From SHVO01 sp050246995 (GTDB lineage Bacteria; Pseudomonadota; Alphaproteobacteria; Rhodospirillales; Rhodospirillaceae), in the NCBI GenBank assembly GCA_050246995.1, contig JBFWVA010000002.1, forward strand, positions 372,001 through 436,000: DNA of 64,000 nucleotides, written 5' to 3'. A program made the translations under genes and the position numbers. Shown here piece after piece: positions 35,505 to 44,275 of the stretch. The notes beneath the pieces were generated by a model, which was not told where the DNA came from, did not search any database, and saw only the letters and a program-made list of their open reading frames with translations. Each line of letters begins with the position of its first letter. Position 1 is the stretch's first letter.

Positions 35505-35549
35505 GCACGGCCTTATCCGAAAACCGGTCACCACTTTTCGGGGCCGTGC
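35505..35549. repeat. Dispersed palindromic element, copy C, upstream of cobT
   Basis: Outer arms GCACGGCC / GGCCGTGC, inner CCGAAAA / TTTTCGG. The right arm ends 4 nt before the cobT ATG, so the stem would cover the usual ribosome-binding position. Confidence 0.88.
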
Positions 35550-35553
35550 CCCC

Positions 35554-37461
35554 ATGAAGCCCCCCTATTCCGGATCGGACAAGGGACTCTCGCGCACAGA
35601 GACCTTCAAGACCGCGACCACCGCGGCCGTGAAAGGCATCGCGAACCGACGCGAGCTGACGGTTGTCTATTCGCCGGTCTCGGCCAATCAAAAAGGTCCG
35701 ACGATCACCGGCGAAGTACGTCTGCCCTCGCCGCCGCACAAGCTGACGAAGGAAACGGTGACGCGCCTGCGCGGCGCGGCCGACGCCGCGGCCTTGAAAT
35801 TGCGCCACCATAGCGCGGGCGTGCACGCGCGCCGCATGCCGGTGAACAAGGACGCCATCGACGCCTACAACGTCATGGAACAGGCGCGCGTTGAGGTTCT
35901 CGGCGCCCATCAATACGCGGGCGTGCGCGGCAATCTTTCCGGCGCCCTGGAGCAACGGCTGTCGCTGGAAGGCTATCAAGCCGCGCGCAGCTATGAGCAG
36001 ATCGACCGGGGCGATGCGTTAAGGGTTCTGATCCACGACGCCTGCGAGGGCGCGCCCTTGGGCGCCATCGGCACGCACGTGCGCGGAATCTTGAAAGAAG
36101 CCTTCGGCGAGAAGCTTGATGTATCCTTGAAAGACCTCGCGGCCAATATCCACGATCAGAAAGCCAGCGCCGACATCCTGCGCAAGTTGATCCAAGCGCT
36201 GAACCTCGAGAACGACGACGCCGAGGAACTGGAGCAGGAAGACGACGAGGACGGGAACAACGAGACCGAAAAGGAATCCGAGCCTCAGGAGTCCGAGGAT
36301 CAGGACAAGAAGGACGAAAGCTCGGACAACGGCGACGATCAGGGCCAGACGCCGGCCAGCAGCGACACTGTGCAGGGCGACGAAGCGGAATCGGATATCG
36401 AGTCCCAAGGCCAGCCCACCATGGAGGCGGCGGAGGCGGAAGCCGACGCGCAGCAGTCACGCCCGCGCCCTGGCCACAACCAGGGTCCGGAGGAAGAGCG
36501 CTACAAGATCTACACTACGCGCTTCGACCAGATCGAAGACGCCGCCAACCTCTGCGACGCGGAAGAACTGGTGCGCCTGCGCCTGCAGCTCGACCGCCAG
36601 CTCGCGCATTTGCAGGGCGTCGTTTCGCGCCTCGCCAACCGGCTACAGCGCCGCCTGATGGCGCAGCAAACCCGCAGCTGGAACTTCGATCTCGAGGAAG
36701 GCTTGCTCGACGCAAGCCGCCTTGCCCGCATTGTCGCCAATCCCACGCACTCACTGTCGTTCAAGCGCGAGAAGGAAACCGAATTCCGCGACACGGTGGT
36801 GACGTTGCTGATCGACAACTCCGGCTCGATGCGCGGCCGGCCTATCACCATCGCGGCGATGACGGCCGATATCCTTGCGCGGACGCTGGAGCGCTGCGCG
36901 GTGAAAGTCGAGATCCTGGGCTTCACCACCAGCCAGTGGAAGGGCGGCCAGTCGCGCCGTCTATGGAACGATACCGGCAAGCCAAGCGGTCCGGGTCGCC
37001 TCAACGATCTGCGCCACATCATCTACAAGGCGGCCGATACGCCGTGGCGCCGCGCGCGCCGCAACCTCGGTCTCATGCTGCGCGAAGGCATCCTCAAGGA
37101 GAACATCGATGGCGAGGCGTTGGCCTGGGCGCATAACCGCCTAGCCATGCGCCCGGAACAGCGCCGCATCCTCATGGTGATCTCGGACGGCGCGCCCGTG
37201 GACGATTCAACCCTGTCCGTGAACCCGGGCAACTATCTCGAACATCATCTGCGCCATGTGATCTCGTACATCGAGAACCAGTCGGATATTCAACTGCTCG
37301 CCATTGGTATCGGTCACGACGTGACGCGCTATTACCGGCGAGCCGTGACTCTCATGGACGCCGACGAGCTCGGCGGCGCGGTGATGAGCCAGCTTACCGA
37401 CCTGTTCGAAGAAGATGTGTGGAGCCGGCGCGGACGGATGGGCGCACCGTCGGTTTTCTGA
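35554..37461 (+). CDS. cobT: Cobaltochelatase VWA subunit CobT
   Basis: 635 residues. Order: N-terminal region, a very acidic Glu/Asp/Gln-rich stretch (about 225-310), and a C-terminal VWA domain with MIDAS residues in LLIDNSGSMRG (D near 421) and later metal contacts. The acidic middle is a CobT hallmark. It should form a chaperone-like ring complex with CobS for CobN. The start ATG 35554 has no clear Shine-Dalgarno because a hairpin occupies this position; a start further in is possible but would remove conserved sequence. Confidence 0.93.
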   Translation: MKPPYSGSDKGLSRTETFKTATTAAVKGIANRRELTVVYSPVSANQKGPTITGEVRLPSPPHKLTKETVTRLRGAADAAALKLRHHSAGVHARRMPVNKDAIDAYNVMEQARVEVLGAHQYAGVRGNLSGALEQRLSLEGYQAARSYEQIDRGDALRVLIHDACEGAPLGAIGTHVRGILKEAFGEKLDVSLKDLAANIHDQKASADILRKLIQALNLENDDAEELEQEDDEDGNNETEKESEPQESEDQDKKDESSDNGDDQGQTPASSDTVQGDEAESDIESQGQPTMEAAEAEADAQQSRPRPGHNQGPEEERYKIYTTRFDQIEDAANLCDAEELVRLRLQLDRQLAHLQGVVSRLANRLQRRLMAQQTRSWNFDLEEGLLDASRLARIVANPTHSLSFKREKETEFRDTVVTLLIDNSGSMRGRPITIAAMTADILARTLERCAVKVEILGFTTSQWKGGQSRRLWNDTGKPSGPGRLNDLRHIIYKAADTPWRRARRNLGLMLREGILKENIDGEALAWAHNRLAMRPEQRRILMVISDGAPVDDSTLSVNPGNYLEHHLRHVISYIENQSDIQLLAIGIGHDVTRYYRRAVTLMDADELGGAVMSQLTDLFEEDVWSRRGRMGAPSVF

Positions 37462-37490
37462 CGCCAGATCTATAGGTCGGGAGCCGCAGC

Positions 37491-38138
37491 ATGGAACACG
37501 CATTCTGGCATCAAAGATGGAAAAACAGCGAGATCGCTTTTCATGAGGCCGCACCAAACGCCCTCTTGATAGAGAATTTTTCAGCACTCGCTCTCGACGG
37601 CGGATCAAGGATGTTTCTGCCCCTGTGCGGAAAAACACGCGATATCCAATGGTTGCTCTCTCGCAACATTCACGTCATTGGCGCCGAACTCAGCCAGATC
37701 GCGGTCGACGAGTTATTCGCCGATCTCAAATTGACCCCTGTCAAAACAGTCGAGGGGCTGCTGACTCGATACAGATCACCCGGCCTCGATGTCTTCCTAG
37801 GCGATATCTTTGATGCAACGGCTGAGGCTCTGGGACCCATCGACTACATCTACGACAGAGCCGCCCTTGTCGCCCTGCCGAACGACATGCGTCCGCTTTA
37901 CGCCGCTCACCTGAAAGAAATTACCCGCACAGCACCGCAGTTCTTGATCACCTATATCTATGATCACAGTGCGATGGCGGGACCTCCTTTTTCGGTGAAC
38001 GCAGATGAAGTCCATCGGCTCTACGGCGCGACTTACGAAATATCCGTTTTAGAGACGCGTGAGATTCCGGGCGGACTGAAGGGCAAGTGTCCGGCGACCG
38101 AGATTGCCTTCGTCCTGCGTCGTAGGAAGGCTAAATAA
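37491..38138 (+). CDS. tpm: Thiopurine S-methyltransferase-type SAM methyltransferase
   Basis: 215 residues. TPMT family motifs: FWHQRWKNSEIAFHE at the N-terminus, FLPLCGKTRDIQWLL for SAM binding, GAELSQIAVDELF, and YDRAALVALPNDMRP. In bacteria these enzymes detoxify tellurium/selenium or thiopurines. Base composition is visibly lower in GC and the codons are less biased than in cobT or lysR on either side. That suggests the gene was acquired later. Starts 29 bp after cobT. Confidence 0.88.
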   Translation: MEHAFWHQRWKNSEIAFHEAAPNALLIENFSALALDGGSRMFLPLCGKTRDIQWLLSRNIHVIGAELSQIAVDELFADLKLTPVKTVEGLLTRYRSPGLDVFLGDIFDATAEALGPIDYIYDRAALVALPNDMRPLYAAHLKEITRTAPQFLITYIYDHSAMAGPPFSVNADEVHRLYGATYEISVLETREIPGGLKGKCPATEIAFVLRRRKAK

Positions 38139-38187
38139 ATCTGTTAGCCAACGCTCCTGCTTGCCCACCTTGTCGGGCAGTGCGCGG

Positions 38188-39111
38188 CTACGCCGCGTTG
38201 CCTAGGGCCGGCGGGCGGCCCGTGAGCGTGGTGCGGTCGCTCGCGATCACATCCGACAGGAAATCAAACACGGCGCGGATACGCGCGCTACGGCGCAGGT
38301 CCGCATGCGTGACCAGCCAGATTTCCATCTCATGCTTGAACACGTCGGGCAATATCCGCTCAAGCGTGGGTTCGGCGTCCGCGAGCACGCAATCATGCGC
38401 GCCGATACCAATGCCTGCAATCGTCGCCGACAACTGGCCGACGAAGCTGGACGAACGGTGCACGATACGCTCTGTCACAAAATTCCGTTCGAGCTTCTGC
38501 ACGCCCGGATGATTGCTCATGCTTTCATCGAAGCCCACGTGATAGTGGTCCTTGAGATCGCTGGGCTTGGTCGGGAGGCCGTGGCGGTCGAGATAGCCGC
38601 GCGACGCATAGAGCCCCATCACAAGATCCCCCGCCTTCTTGGCAATGAGATCGGGTTGTTCGGGCCGGAACATGCGGATGGCGATGTCGGCTTCGCGGCG
38701 GATCAGGTTGACGGTGCGGTTGTCGACCAGCACTTCGACGCACACGCCCGGATAGGAGGCGTGGAACGCGGCGAGCTTGCGCGGCAGCCACAAAGAGCCC
38801 AGCCCTTCGGTGACGGAGATGCGCACCGTTCCGGTGAGGGTTTGATGGGCGGCTTCGGCCTGGCGTTCGATGGCGAGCGCTTCTTCTTCCACGCGGCGCG
38901 CGCCGGCGAGCACTTGCTCGCCCGCGTCCGTGAGAAGCAGGCCGCGCGGCGTACGTTGAAAGAGCTGCGCCTTCAGTTGCTCTTCGAGCGCGGCGATACG
39001 ACGGGACAGGGTCGGCTGCGACAAACGCAACCGCCGCGCGGCTTGGGACAGGCTTCCTGTCTCCGCCACGGCGATGAAATCCCTGAGAATGCTCCAATCT
39101 AGGTTATTCAT
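38188..39111 (-). CDS. LysR-family transcriptional regulator
   Basis: 307 residues. N-terminal HTH (about 1-65: FIAVAETGSLSQAARRLRLSQPTLSRRIAALEE) and a LysR substrate-binding domain (about 90-300). Ligand unknown. It is divergent from the 152-residue secreted protein across 111 bp, so it may regulate it or itself. Confidence 0.9.
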   Translation of the reverse strand: MNNLDWSILRDFIAVAETGSLSQAARRLRLSQPTLSRRIAALEEQLKAQLFQRTPRGLLLTDAGEQVLAGARRVEEEALAIERQAEAAHQTLTGTVRISVTEGLGSLWLPRKLAAFHASYPGVCVEVLVDNRTVNLIRREADIAIRMFRPEQPDLIAKKAGDLVMGLYASRGYLDRHGLPTKPSDLKDHYHVGFDESMSNHPGVQKLERNFVTERIVHRSSSFVGQLSATIAGIGIGAHDCVLADAEPTLERILPDVFKHEMEIWLVTHADLRRSARIRAVFDFLSDVIASDRTTLTGRPPALGNAA

Positions 39112-39222
39112 GATGTTTACCGCTCTTATTCCATTTTAAGGAATGGTATTCACGGATTTCTAGCCTATTTTCCCCGGCGTCTGAAGCGGGAGCTTCAGGA
39201 ATTCTTCGCCAGGAGATAAGCC

Positions 39223-39681
39223 ATGGAAAAAAAGGCATTTTTTAGGCTCTCTTTTGCCGCCGTTGTCGCCGGAGGGGCCCTTTTCGCCCTTTGCGCGCCT
39301 TCCAAAGCGGCCGAGACCCAGCTGATTTGGTCCGCAAATTCCCCCGTCGTGAACCAGTCCACCGAGGCGCTGTCCAAAGGCCAGCACGTTCATGCAATCC
39401 GCTTCGCAAAGGACGTTCTGCGCACGAAGACACAGCCCGCGAATCACCTGATCGCCCGGCAAAACCTGTGCCTTGCTTATCTCGCGCAGGGCAAAGCCGA
39501 CGACGCCAAGCCGTATTGTGACGCGGCCCTCAGCGCCGACGCCCGCACCCAGATCACCGAACGCGATGGGCGTCTCACGGTTGCTTCAGAAACGGCGGAA
39601 GCGGGCGCAGCCACCCTTGAAGCCGCTGTCCGCACCAATGTCGCGCGCGCCCAGGGCGACGCTCTCGCGGAAAACCGCTAA
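39223..39681 (+). CDS. Secreted small TPR-like protein
   Basis: 152 residues; ATG 39223 follows AGGAG. Signal peptide (RLSFAAVVAGGALFALCA, cleavage near SKA-AET). The mature part has two helical hairpins: ALSKGQHVHAIRFAKDVLRT and LCLAYLAQGKADDAKPYCDAAL. These are TPR-like, with a Cys pair that may be disulfide bonded. Related proteins form a family of alphaproteobacterial secreted TPR proteins of unknown role. The divergent LysR gene may control it. Confidence 0.7.
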   Translation: MEKKAFFRLSFAAVVAGGALFALCAPSKAAETQLIWSANSPVVNQSTEALSKGQHVHAIRFAKDVLRTKTQPANHLIARQNLCLAYLAQGKADDAKPYCDAALSADARTQITERDGRLTVASETAEAGAATLEAAVRTNVARAQGDALAENR

Positions 39682-39694
39682 AATTCTTGGCTTG

Positions 39695-39742
39695 GCGCGT
39701 GGCTGGACGGAAAACCGCTACACACTTTTCCAAGCCACGCGC
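39695..39742. repeat. Dispersed palindromic element, copy D
   Basis: Outer arms GCGCGTGGCT / AGCCACGCGC, inner GGAAAA / TTTTCC around ccgctacacac. Lies 13 bp after the TPR-like gene and 12 bp before the next ATG. Confidence 0.82.
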
Positions 39743-39754
39743 TATGGGTGAACA

Positions 39755-40153
39755 ATGGTTCACGTCTCGGTCACCCGTCTGCGGCTGAGGAACTTCTGGT
39801 TCCTCTTCCCCTTCGCCTGGTACACCAGCCGGTGCAATAAGCAGATTCGCACCGCTGATGGCTGCCTTTCCAGCGACGTGCGCGGCGGGCCCGACAAGAT
39901 CTTCTGGACCAAGACCGTGTGGCGCGATGAAGCCGCCATGCGCGCGTTTATGGCCTCGGGCGCGCATTTGAAGGCCATGCCGAAGCTGAAACACTGGTGC
40001 GACGAAGGGTCCGCCGGTCACTGGACGCAGGAAGCCGCGGGCGTGTCCTGGGCTGAAGCCGAGGCGGGTCTGGCGCGCTTCGGGTGGCTGTCGAAAGTCC
40101 TGCGCCCCTCGCCGGCCCAAGCGGCCGGCGCCGTTCTCGGATCTGCTAAATAG
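39755..40153 (+). CDS. DUF3291/monooxygenase-like small protein
   Basis: 132 residues. The pattern TKTVWRDEAAMRAFMASGAHLKAMPKL with HWCDEGSAGHW matches the dimeric alpha/beta-barrel (ABM-type) fold family DUF3291-like proteins; I infer this from pattern only. The first 25 residues, LRLRNFWFLFPFAWYTSRC, are hydrophobic and aromatic. The enzyme function is unclear. Followed by a bidirectional terminator. Confidence 0.6.
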   Translation: MVHVSVTRLRLRNFWFLFPFAWYTSRCNKQIRTADGCLSSDVRGGPDKIFWTKTVWRDEAAMRAFMASGAHLKAMPKLKHWCDEGSAGHWTQEAAGVSWAEAEAGLARFGWLSKVLRPSPAQAAGAVLGSAK

Positions 40154-40164
40154 AATCAGCAAAT

Positions 40165-40196
40165 AAAGAAGCCCGCTGTTTCCAGCGGGCTTCTTT
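40165..40196. terminator. Bidirectional terminator between the DUF3291-like gene and rpmB
   Basis: A perfect 14-bp stem AAAGAAGCCCGCTG / CAGCGGGCTTCTTT with TTTC loop; T runs on both strands suit both convergent genes. Confidence 0.93.
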
Positions 40197-40215
40197 GTAT
40201 CGGTTCAGACGCCGA

Positions 40216-40509
40216 TTAAGCGGCGATCTTGGCCTGGGCGCGCTTGATGCGGCGCTTGATCACCAGCGCGCTCTCTTCGAGCTTCGCATCCGGCGTCGAG
40301 AGCAAGAAAGCATCGATACCGCCGCGCTTCTCGATGGTGCGAAGACCATTCGACGACACGCGAAGGCGCACGCGCTGGCGCAGCACGTCCGAAAGCAACG
40401 TGATCTGATGCAGGTTCGGCAGGAACCGGCGACGGGTCTTGTTGTTGGCGTGACTGACGTTGTTGCCGCTTTGAACGCCGCGGCCGGTGGCTGCACAACG
40501 GCGTGCCAT
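40216..40509 (-). CDS. rpmB: 50S ribosomal protein L28
   Basis: 97 residues. MARRCAATGRGVQSGNNVSH and KTRRRFLPNLH are the L28 signature; Lys/Arg-rich throughout. RBS AAAGGA upstream of ATG 40509. Stands alone, as often in alphaproteobacteria. Confidence 0.97.
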   Translation of the reverse strand: MARRCAATGRGVQSGNNVSHANNKTRRRFLPNLHQITLLSDVLRQRVRLRVSSNGLRTIEKRGGIDAFLLSTPDAKLEESALVIKRRIKRAQAKIAA

Positions 40510-40638
40510 GGCTCAAATCCTTTATAAAAGCGAGGTTTCCCACCTGAGGGACCCCCGGAAAGCCCGGCGTTGTACCTGTTGAGGCCCCTGGGGTCAAGGG
40601 ACTCTGGCTCGTAAAGCCTTAGCGAAAAGCGTGCCTTT

Positions 40639-41013
40639 TCAACGCTTTGTTAGGGCCCGAGTCGATTTAGGCACCGGCGCCGCGTCGCCCAGGAGCTCGC
40701 GGATGCCCACCAGCACCAGGAATCGCTTCAAATCGTGGCCCATGAGACGCTTCAGGGCCCCCTCCGCCTGTTGAAGGCTGAGCATACGCTCGGTGCCTTC
40801 CGGGTCGCGGCCTGGGCGCGGGATCTTGGCCCGGTACTCGTCGAGCTGACGTTCGAGCGCATCGCGCACGTGGGAGCGACCGGCGCGGTGGGCGGCCAAA
40901 GCCTCCTTCAGCAGGGCCGCGCGCTCGGAGGGCGCGAGCACGGTCTTCTGCCTTGGCTTAGCGGCCTTTGGTTTGGGTTTCTCGCCGAAGAGAGAGCGCA
41001 GCCAGCCCGCCAT
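40639..41013 (-). CDS. Hypothetical protein, 124 residues
   Basis: ATG 41013 shares a base with the upstream stop (TGATG), so it is coupled to the membrane protein before it; a GTG one codon earlier is possible. Basic and Lys/Pro-rich at the N-terminus (GEKPKPKAAKPRQK), then a helical region with repeated Arg/Ala/Glu. No family recognised. It may act with the upstream membrane protein. Confidence 0.65.
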   Translation of the reverse strand: MAGWLRSLFGEKPKPKAAKPRQKTVLAPSERAALLKEALAAHRAGRSHVRDALERQLDEYRAKIPRPGRDPEGTERMLSLQQAEGALKRLMGHDLKRFLVLVGIRELLGDAAPVPKSTRALTKR

Positions 41014-41804
41014 CACTCATCAGCCCCGGCGGGCTCGAGACGGCGTGAGAGTCCGTCGAGCCGCTCACGCAGATCGTCGGCCGCGTCTTCCACCGGCAAG
41101 GGGGGCGTCATCGCCAGCGCGGCGAGATCGTCGGCCTGTTTGAACAAGCGGTAGCCGCGCCCAAGCGCACCGTCTTCAATGACAGCGCGCAGGAGTTTGT
41201 CGCTGCGCGCGAGATCGGCGAGTTGTTCATAACGGCGCACAAAGCCGGCGAGCGCGGCGCGTGCGGCCTGATCGCGGACCGCCGCTTCGCCGATGCGCTC
41301 GGCGATATCGGGATGCGCGCCCGCGAAATTGAGGAAAGCCTGCACAAAAACGGCCGTATCGCCGGCGCCGAAGCGCACCCACGTCGCGGCGACCGCGTCG
41401 CGCTTCATCACACCAAGACGCTCGGCGAGCACCGCGGCGCTAGCCGCCAGATCCTGCAGCGCGAGTTTGCGGGTGTCGGCCGACACCGCATCGACGGACT
41501 GCTTCTGCATTTCGGCAATAGAGCGCGCGAGCGTTTCGGCTTGCTGTTGCGTGCGCCGTTCCTGGTTCGCGAGTTCGGCGAAGCGTTGCATCATGAGCGC
41601 GGCGGCGCTGCGTTGTTCGAGGACCACCATGATGAGCCAGAGCGCGACAAGCGGGCCGGCGGTCGCCGTGAGCAGCGCGGCGAGCGCCATAGGCTCGAGC
41701 GCCATGAGGCCGGGCCAGGACATCTGGGAGAGATACAGTCCCACCACCGCAAGCCAGACGACGGTGGCGGCCACAGCGACGATAAACGGGATGCGTTCTT
41801 TCAT
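41013..41804 (-). CDS. Membrane protein with two TM helices and a coiled coil
   Basis: 263 residues. TM helices at about 5-25 and 40-62 are followed by a long Gln/Ala/Glu-rich coiled coil (about 65-120) and a helical cytosolic or periplasmic tail. No recognised motif; the topology resembles small MotA/TolQ-adjacent or ring-forming proteins but there is no sequence support. In an operon with the 124-residue gene. Confidence 0.65.
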   Translation of the reverse strand: MKERIPFIVAVAATVVWLAVVGLYLSQMSWPGLMALEPMALAALLTATAGPLVALWLIMVVLEQRSAAALMMQRFAELANQERRTQQQAETLARSIAEMQKQSVDAVSADTRKLALQDLAASAAVLAERLGVMKRDAVAATWVRFGAGDTAVFVQAFLNFAGAHPDIAERIGEAAVRDQAARAALAGFVRRYEQLADLARSDKLLRAVIEDGALGRGYRLFKQADDLAALAMTPPLPVEDAADDLRERLDGLSRRLEPAGADE

Positions 41805-41876
41805 ATGGGTGATTCTAGAGCAAACCGCGTTCAGATAGAATCAGACTTTGTCCGAGAATATGAGAGTGGTCCGTTC

Positions 41877-42740
41877 ATGAGCTATCTCGAGAAAGTTAAT
41901 CTGTGCAACCGCTGGCGGCCTAAACGCTTCGCGCCGTTCCTGGTTGCCGGCGTCCAGGTGGGATGGATCACCCATGAACGGGTCCGCGCCCTTAAGGACT
42001 TCGGCAAGGTGTTCGTCGGGGCGAAAGGCGGTATCGCACTGAACCCGAAGCTGAAGACCCCCAAGGCGCGCACGCAAGCGATCAAGGACATCGCGGCGCA
42101 GCTGCGCAAGACCGGTCTCTTCCCGGGCCTGCGGAAGGAACTGTACGCGGTGAAGAACCGCTGGAGTGAAAACGAATACTTCCAAATGGACCGCGGCCTT
42201 GTCCCGGCATTCGGCGTGCGCGCTTACGGCGTGCATGTAAACGGCTTCGTGAAGAAGAAAGACGGCTTGCACTTATGGATCGGCACACGCGCCACCGACC
42301 GCATGATCGAGCCCGGCAAGCTGGACAATATGGTCGCGGGCGGTCAACCGGCGGGCCTGTCGCTGATCAAAAATGTGATCAAGGAGTGCGCGGAGGAAGC
42401 CTCGATCGGCGCGGTGCGCGCCCGGACCGCAAAACCCGCGAGCGTCATCACCTATGCCTGCGAACGCGACGACGGCCTAAGAGCCGATACGCTGTTCTGC
42501 TTCGACCTTGAGATGCCTTCGCGCGCCAAGCCCAAGCCCTCGGAGGAAATCGTCGGCTTCGATTTGATGCCGATCCGCGAAGCGCTACGGCTCGTGCGGA
42601 CCACCAACCGCTTCAAGTTCAACGTCGGCCTGGTGATCATCGATTTCGCCATCCGTAACGGCCTGATCACCCCGGAAAAGGACAAGAATTTCGAGGCAAT
42701 CGTCGCGGGCCTCCATACGTACCCACAAGCGGTTGTGTAA
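41877..42740 (+). CDS. Nudix protein with N-terminal DUF4743
   Basis: 287 residues from ATG 41877. An N-terminal helical DUF4743-type region (about 1-120) is followed by a Nudix domain with GGQPAGLSLIKNVIKECAEEAS. The Nudix box is recognisable by its KECAEE catalytic Glu pair, but the first Glu position and the Arg are replaced, as in the thiamine pyrophosphokinase-linked Nudix family. Predicted hydrolase of a nucleoside diphosphate derivative, perhaps thiamine-related; inferred. Confidence 0.82.
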   Translation: MSYLEKVNLCNRWRPKRFAPFLVAGVQVGWITHERVRALKDFGKVFVGAKGGIALNPKLKTPKARTQAIKDIAAQLRKTGLFPGLRKELYAVKNRWSENEYFQMDRGLVPAFGVRAYGVHVNGFVKKKDGLHLWIGTRATDRMIEPGKLDNMVAGGQPAGLSLIKNVIKECAEEASIGAVRARTAKPASVITYACERDDGLRADTLFCFDLEMPSRAKPKPSEEIVGFDLMPIREALRLVRTTNRFKFNVGLVIIDFAIRNGLITPEKDKNFEAIVAGLHTYPQAVV

Positions 42741-42922
42741 ATGTCACATTACGTCTGCTACATCTCGAGGGTGGGGTTCGCCCGGTGGTTGACTTTTTAA
42801 CCTTACATCGTCATTTCTACGCGCCTTTTGCGGCGCGAACTTAATCCAAGGTTCACACGACGCGCGCCGCAGCCTAAGATTCCGGGAAAAACCGGAACGT
42901 GAGTGTGGAGCTAACGTAGGCC

Positions 42923-43876
42923 ATGCACTTTCTGGACTTTGAAAAACCGATTGCCGAGCTCGAAGGGAAGATCGCCGAGCTGCGGCATCTGTCCGACACC
43001 GACGGCATCAACATTGCCGAGGAAGTCAGCCGTTTGCAGACGCGGGTCGATAAGGACCTGCGCTCGGCTTACGCCAAGCTCACCCCATGGCAGAAGACTC
43101 AGGTCGCGCGCCACCCTGACCGCCCGCATGCGGTCGACTACCTCAAGGCGCTGATCGACGATTTCATGCCGCTGGCCGGCGACCGCAGCTTCGGCGAAGA
43201 CGCGGCCGTGATCGGCGGCTTGGGCCGCTTCCTCGGACGTTCGGTGATGGCGATCGGCCTCGAGAAGGGCCGCGACACCGAGACCCGTATCAAACACAAT
43301 TTCGGTATGGCGCGCCCTGAAGGCTATCGTAAAGCCAAGCGCCTGATGGAACTCGCCGACCGTTTCGGCGTCCCCATCATCACCTTTGTCGACACCGCCG
43401 GCGCCTATCCGGGCGTAGACGCGGAAGAGCGCGGCCAGGCGGAAGCCATCGCGCGCTGCATCGACACCTGTCTGAATGTGCGCGTGCCGCTGATCTCGCT
43501 AATCATCGGTGAAGGCGGCTCGGGCGGCGCGATTGCATTAGCCACCGGCAACGTCGTGCTGATGCTCGAACACTCCATCTATTCCGTTATCTCGCCGGAA
43601 GGCTGCGCCTCGATCCTGTGGCGCGATCACGGCCAGGCCAAGACCGCCGCCGAAGCTTTGCGCCTGACGGCGCAGGACCTGGAGCGCCTGGGCGTCATCG
43701 ACGGCATCATTCCTGAGCCCATCGGCGGCGCACACCGCGCGGTGGACGCGACCTTCGCAGCCGTGCGGGAAACCATCGACATGCACATGAACCAGCTCGT
43801 GCGGATTGACCCCGGCCAGCTGCGCGCACGCCGTCGGGACAAGTTCCTGCAGATGGGACGGAACGGGCTGGAGTAG
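42923..43876 (+). CDS. accA: Acetyl-CoA carboxylase carboxyltransferase subunit alpha
   Basis: 317 residues. MHFLDFEKPIAELEGKIAEL with the typical helical start, GRSVMAIGLEKGRDTETR, DTAGAYPGVDAEERGQAEAIA, and GEGGSGGAIALATGN are AccA signatures. It carries out the malonyl-CoA-forming transfer with AccD, which is not in the window. The 182-bp upstream region has two small hairpins (for example TTCCGG-CCGGAA) and a TTGACT at about 42788 that could be a promoter element. Confidence 0.95.
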   Translation: MHFLDFEKPIAELEGKIAELRHLSDTDGINIAEEVSRLQTRVDKDLRSAYAKLTPWQKTQVARHPDRPHAVDYLKALIDDFMPLAGDRSFGEDAAVIGGLGRFLGRSVMAIGLEKGRDTETRIKHNFGMARPEGYRKAKRLMELADRFGVPIITFVDTAGAYPGVDAEERGQAEAIARCIDTCLNVRVPLISLIIGEGGSGGAIALATGNVVLMLEHSIYSVISPEGCASILWRDHGQAKTAAEALRLTAQDLERLGVIDGIIPEPIGGAHRAVDATFAAVRETIDMHMNQLVRIDPGQLRARRRDKFLQMGRNGLE

Positions 43877-43894
43877 TCCGGTCTCGGATATCCG

Positions 43895-43926
43895 CTGTCA
43901 TTGCCCGCCTTCGCGGGCAATGACAG
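43895..43926. repeat. Perfect 14-bp stem (REP-like palindrome)
   Basis: CTGTCATTGCCCGC-CTTC-GCGGGCAATGACAG between convergent accA and ynfA. No T run, so it is better called a REP-like repeat than a terminator, though it may serve as one. Confidence 0.85.
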
Positions 43927-43937
43927 GACAGTCGTAA

Positions 43938-44258
43938 TTAGCGCGGAGCGTAAATAATCATCGCCGCGCCGACCAGGCAAACGCCGGCACCCGCGAGGTC
44001 CCAGCGGTCCGGCGGCGATTTCTCCACCAGCCACATCCACACCAGCGAGGCGGCGATGTAGATGCCGCCGTAGGCCGCGTAGGCGCGGCCCGCGAAGCCG
44101 CTTTCCACCAGCGTCAGCAGCCAAGCGAACAGACAGAGGCTGGCGACGCCGGGCAAGACCCATAAGACCGACGCATTGAGCCGCAGCCAGGCCCAAAAGG
44201 CGAAGCATCCGGCAATTTCGGCGGTGGCGGCCGCGATGTAAATTAGGGCGGACTTCAT
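43938..44258 (-). CDS. YnfA (UPF0060) family membrane protein
   Basis: 106 residues, four transmembrane helices. AEIAGCFAFWAWLR, the Arg/Gly-rich AYAAYGGIYIAASLVWMWLVE and DLAGAGVCLVGAAMI match UPF0060. It belongs to the small DMT/SMR-like transporters; substrate unknown. Confidence 0.88.
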   Translation of the reverse strand: MKSALIYIAAATAEIAGCFAFWAWLRLNASVLWVLPGVASLCLFAWLLTLVESGFAGRAYAAYGGIYIAASLVWMWLVEKSPPDRWDLAGAGVCLVGAAMIIYAPR

Positions 44259-44275
44259 TCCGGCTAATCTAACAC

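Noticed and set aside
42741..42922. Possible riboswitch or attenuator upstream of accA
   Set aside because: Small hairpins are present but none matches a known riboswitch pattern.
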